Origin: Bacteroidota bacterium
Lineage (GTDB): Bacteria > Bacteroidota > Bacteroidia > Chitinophagales > Chitinophagaceae
Length of the DNA stretch: 28,007 nucleotides
Assembly: GCA_023416995.1 (NCBI GenBank)
Contig: JAEZGI010000014.1
Span: 1 to 28,007, forward strand
Direction: 5' to 3'
Position numbers and translations under genes: made by a program
Notes under the pieces: generated by a model
Told to the model about the DNA's origin: nothing
Databases searched by the model: none
What the model saw: the letters and a program-made list of their open reading frames with translations, nothing else
Part shown: piece after piece, positions 25,406 through 28,007 of the stretch
Layout: the number at the start of each line of letters is the position of its first letter
Numbering within the stretch: position 1 is the first letter of the stretch

Positions 25406-26554
25406 TCAATCTTCATCCGCTGTATTTTTCATCGTAGATAATACAGCATAGGCGTTTTTTATTACAACCGGTTTGTTCCCCAACGTGCCGGCCGAATCAA
25501 GCAGTTGTACAAAGCCATCCTGCCGGGTTCCGCTCTGAACCGGAATCAGACTGAAGGTCGCCTTGTCCTGCTCCTGCAATACGTATTCCTTGTTGCCGTA
25601 CCGGACCACTGCTTCTTCAGGAACAGTCAGCGCATTTTCTTCTGACAGGTACACCGTCGCATTCAGAAACATCCCGGGCATCAGCGTTTCCGGCATCCGT
25701 TCAAAATGACAATGAATGATCCCTGTGCGATCTTCATTTACATTGCGTGTAACAAGAATTACCTCGCATTCATAGGTTTTTGAAGGGTCGTCAACCAAAG
25801 CTACCAATACCTGTTGTCCTTTCTTTACGCGCGCGATATCTTTCTCAAACACTACGAGCGCCGCATGCATATCGTCGGGATTGATCAGTTCGAACAATAC
25901 ATCGGTCGGGTTAACAAACTTTCCGATGTTCACACTAACACGTGATACAAAACCATCAATCGGCGAATACAATGGAACGGTGCTTGAAATAGTATTATCT
26001 GTTAGTCGATCCGGGTTGATTTTTATCATCCTTAACTTCTGCGCAAAACCACTCACCAATACCTTCTGACTGTTATAATCTGACTCAACCTGCTGAAAGG
26101 TTTTGGCAGAATTCACCTGGTTTTCCTGCAATGTTTTTTGCCGTTCATATTCCTGCTGCAGAAACTTAAGTCTGCTTACAGCCACAAGGTAATCCTGCTG
26201 CAATTGAACAAGACTCTGGTCTTCCATTATCCCTATCACCTCACCTTTGTTCACATGCATACCGGGCAACAGTTTGGTAGATTTCAGATAACCACCAAAA
26301 GGGAAACTTACTGATACGATGTTTTGCGGCGGCACATCTATAGAGCCGTTTAAACTTAGTTTTGTCTGCATTTTACGGGATGCCGGCACTGCAGTAACTA
26401 TACCACCATTCTCTACCTGTTTTGCAGACAGCGTTACTGTATTTATTTCAGGTTCTTTCGCAGCCGTTGTTTCCGCTTTCTCCTGTTCGGGGGTACTGCA
26501 TGCAATCAATGCCACCAGCATTGAAAAGATTAAAACTTTTAAAGACATTTCCAT
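25406..26554 (-). CDS. RND efflux periplasmic adaptor (membrane-fusion) lipoprotein
   Basis: This 382-residue adaptor links the inner-membrane pump to the outer-membrane channel. A lipobox at VALIAC (C19) predicts a lipoprotein. The order is: a lipoyl/barrel-sandwich half (FPFGGYLKSTKLLPGMHVNKGEVIGI, about 84-109), an alpha-helical hairpin (about 115-165, with LQQDYLVAVSRLKFLQQEYERQ), the second lipoyl half (YSPIDGFVSRVSVNIGKFV), a beta-barrel (about 225-310) and a membrane-proximal domain. It fits the CusB/CzcB heavy-metal group. Its ATG overlaps the stop codon of the upstream channel gene by one base (TAATG), showing tight coupling. No CusB-type metal-binding Met cluster is obvious, so the exported metal is not assigned. 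Confidence 0.9.
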   Translation of the reverse strand: MEMSLKVLIFSMLVALIACSTPEQEKAETTAAKEPEINTVTLSAKQVENGGIVTAVPASRKMQTKLSLNGSIDVPPQNIVSVSFPFGGYLKSTKLLPGMHVNKGEVIGIMEDQSLVQLQQDYLVAVSRLKFLQQEYERQKTLQENQVNSAKTFQQVESDYNSQKVLVSGFAQKLRMIKINPDRLTDNTISSTVPLYSPIDGFVSRVSVNIGKFVNPTDVLFELINPDDMHAALVVFEKDIARVKKGQQVLVALVDDPSKTYECEVILVTRNVNEDRTGIIHCHFERMPETLMPGMFLNATVYLSEENALTVPEEAVVRYGNKEYVLQEQDKATFSLIPVQSGTRQDGFVQLLDSAGTLGNKPVVIKNAYAVLSTMKNTADED

Positions 26555-28007
26555 TATTTACCTGTTAGATATTGTATCTCTATAACTGAATTGTTGAAAA
26601 GCCGCACTGCGTCAAGATAACCGCTGCGTATGTTCACCGCATTATTCATGAGTATGGTCCACTCTACATAACCGATATCGCCGTTTTTAAAACTAAGCAT
26701 AGCATTGGTGATGATTTCTTCTGAATATTTCAGACCGGTTGTCTGAAAGTATTTGAGCCTTGCGGCAGATTTATCCTGGTCAAGTTGCAGCGTCTGCAAT
26801 TGGTTTCTTAGTTCCAGCGAACCGGCTTCCAGGTTCAACCTGTTTGAAGTTTCCCTGGCGCGCATGGCATTTATCCTTGCGCGAACGGCCCTGTTGAAAA
26901 CCGGAATGCCAACAGTAAGTTGATAGAAGCTGAAGCGGTCGCCGGCATCAAAAAACTTTTCGGTATTTGCATCAATCGACTGATAACCGCGGATTGAAAG
27001 ATTATTGTATCCAAGTGTAAAATCGGGTGACAAACCGGTTTTTTCAAGATTGGTTTGTGCTTCTGATAATTTCACCTGCTCTTTGTAATAATTGAGCAGG
27101 GGATTCGAAGCCACAGCCGAAGTGTCCAGCAAAGGCGCGGGTTCCAGGATGATCTCTTTATAAGATGGTAAAGGGAATTCTCTGCTATTCAGATAGGTCC
27201 GAAGGTACGATTGTGCAATGCGGATATCCTGCTCCAGCTCGTCGGCTTGTAAAGCAAGTTGCTCAAGCAATGCATGCGCCGTGGATCTTTCGAGCCGGTT
27301 TGTTTCGCCCGCGCGTAAACGAACGTCAGCGGCCTGCGCAAACCCCTTATACACCGAATCAAGTTCTTCAAGAAGTTTTTGCCGTTCCAGCATCACCACG
27401 ATATCATAATACAGGGTTCTTACCTGTTTAACGAGGTCATTTTCCTGGATATGAACTGCCTGTTCCTGCACTTTGGTTTCTGCAACATATAGCTGCTTCC
27501 TGCGCTGGTACACCACCGGCAAACCAATGGTTTGCGATATAAAAATGCGGTTATCATTGAACGTACTGTTCATTTTACCGTATTCCAAACCAACCTCTGT
27601 TTTTGGAGGATCAAACGCAGAACGTTGAAGACGCCGGTTGTACTCTGTGAGACTGCGTCCGGCCTGCACAGAGAGATTGTTTTTCTTTGCAAGCGTCACC
27701 ACCTCATCAATCGTCATACGGCGACTTGAAGTATCCTGCGAAGAAGAAGATAACGGTATTGCCAAAACGAATATAAATGCAACTGCAACAGTTTTCAGGT
27801 TATTTTTTTGGCTTCGCGTTTCGAGCCATTGATATAATACAGGCAATACGATCAATGTAAGCATGGTGGCGATGATAAGACCGCCAATCACCACCGTTGC
27901 CAACGGACGTTGTACTTCAGCACCAGATCCCTGGCTAAGGGCCATGGGCAGGAAGCCAAGTGATGCAACGGATGCGGTCATCAGCACAGGCCGCAACCTG
28001 AGTTTGG
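26554..28007 (-). CDS. CusA/CzcA-type RND pump C-terminus fused to TolC-like channel (partial)
   Basis: The frame runs off the right edge of the window; only the last 484 codons or so are visible and the start of the gene is missing. The first 58 visible residues are the last part of a heavy-metal RND pump (RPVLMTASVASLGFLPMAL, AEVQRPLATVVIGGL, LTLIVLPVLYQW). After a short basic linker, a second hydrophobic segment ending IPLSSSSQD looks like a signal peptide, and from about residue 95 a complete TolC/OMF domain follows (IDEVVTLAKKNN to EIQYLTGK) with its long coiled coils. This pump-channel fusion is known from Bacteroidota. TTG at 27996 is not the true start. The adaptor gene follows with a one-base overlap. 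Confidence 0.9.
   Translation of the reverse strand, partial: KLRLRPVLMTASVASLGFLPMALSQGSGAEVQRPLATVVIGGLIIATMLTLIVLPVLYQWLETRSQKNNLKTVAVAFIFVLAIPLSSSSQDTSSRRMTIDEVVTLAKKNNLSVQAGRSLTEYNRRLQRSAFDPPKTEVGLEYGKMNSTFNDNRIFISQTIGLPVVYQRRKQLYVAETKVQEQAVHIQENDLVKQVRTLYYDIVVMLERQKLLEELDSVYKGFAQAADVRLRAGETNRLERSTAHALLEQLALQADELEQDIRIAQSYLRTYLNSREFPLPSYKEIILEPAPLLDTSAVASNPLLNYYKEQVKLSEAQTNLEKTGLSPDFTLGYNNLSIRGYQSIDANTEKFFDAGDRFSFYQLTVGIPVFNRAVRARINAMRARETSNRLNLEAGSLELRNQLQTLQLDQDKSAARLKYFQTTGLKYSEEIITNAMLSFKNGDIGYVEWTILMNNAVNIRSGYLDAVRLFNNSVIEIQYLTGK

Noticed and set aside
26554..27996. Free TolC-family gene starting at TTG 27996
   Set aside because: The frame continues upstream through RND-pump sequence to the window edge, so this codon is internal to a larger fused gene.

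Overview
The window looks like chromosomal DNA of a Bacteroidota member, most likely from the Chitinophagaceae or a close relative. The reasons are: several perfect Bacteroidota-type -7 boxes (TAnnTTTG) in front of genes and few clear Shine-Dalgarno sites; a T9SS type A C-terminal sorting domain; an Oar-type TonB-dependent receptor; a Bacteroidota-style TamB protein; and an RND efflux pump fused to its outer-membrane channel. No rRNA, tRNA, CRISPR array, prophage or intact insertion sequence was seen.

Left part (1-10.1 kb) is mostly housekeeping. After a gene-free, repeat-bearing left edge come a DUF6580-type membrane protein with its own terminator and promoter, class I mannose-6-phosphate isomerase (manA), divergent yraN, an exported isoaspartyl peptidase/asparaginase that converges on and overlaps yraN, a 1.6-kaa TamB-like protein that appears to start without ATG, and bifunctional ribBA for riboflavin synthesis.

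Middle part (10.1-15.7 kb) concerns the cell surface. An Oar-like TonB-dependent receptor lies behind a long, structured 5' leader and ends at a strong bidirectional terminator. A converging gene encodes a T9SS-secreted protein with no recognised catalytic function.

Right-central part (15.8-25.4 kb) is the most interesting region. It combines a cytoplasmic-looking esterase, an ATP-grasp ligase, a GCS2/YbdK-type carboxylate-amine ligase, a class I glutamine amidotransferase, a second and divergent ATP-grasp-like protein, and a small cupin. Three exported hydrolases (amidase-signature amidase, lipoprotein amidohydrolase, SGNH hydrolase) sit between the ligase genes. Three amide-forming enzyme families plus an ammonia donor suggest synthesis of an unidentified small peptide or amide metabolite, with the exported hydrolases possibly acting on the same or related compounds. 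The product cannot be read from the sequence.

Right edge (25.4-28.0 kb) carries, on the minus strand, a CusA/CzcA-type RND pump C-terminus fused to a TolC-like outer-membrane factor (cut by the window edge), followed by its lipoprotein membrane-fusion adaptor. Together they form a probable heavy-metal efflux system.
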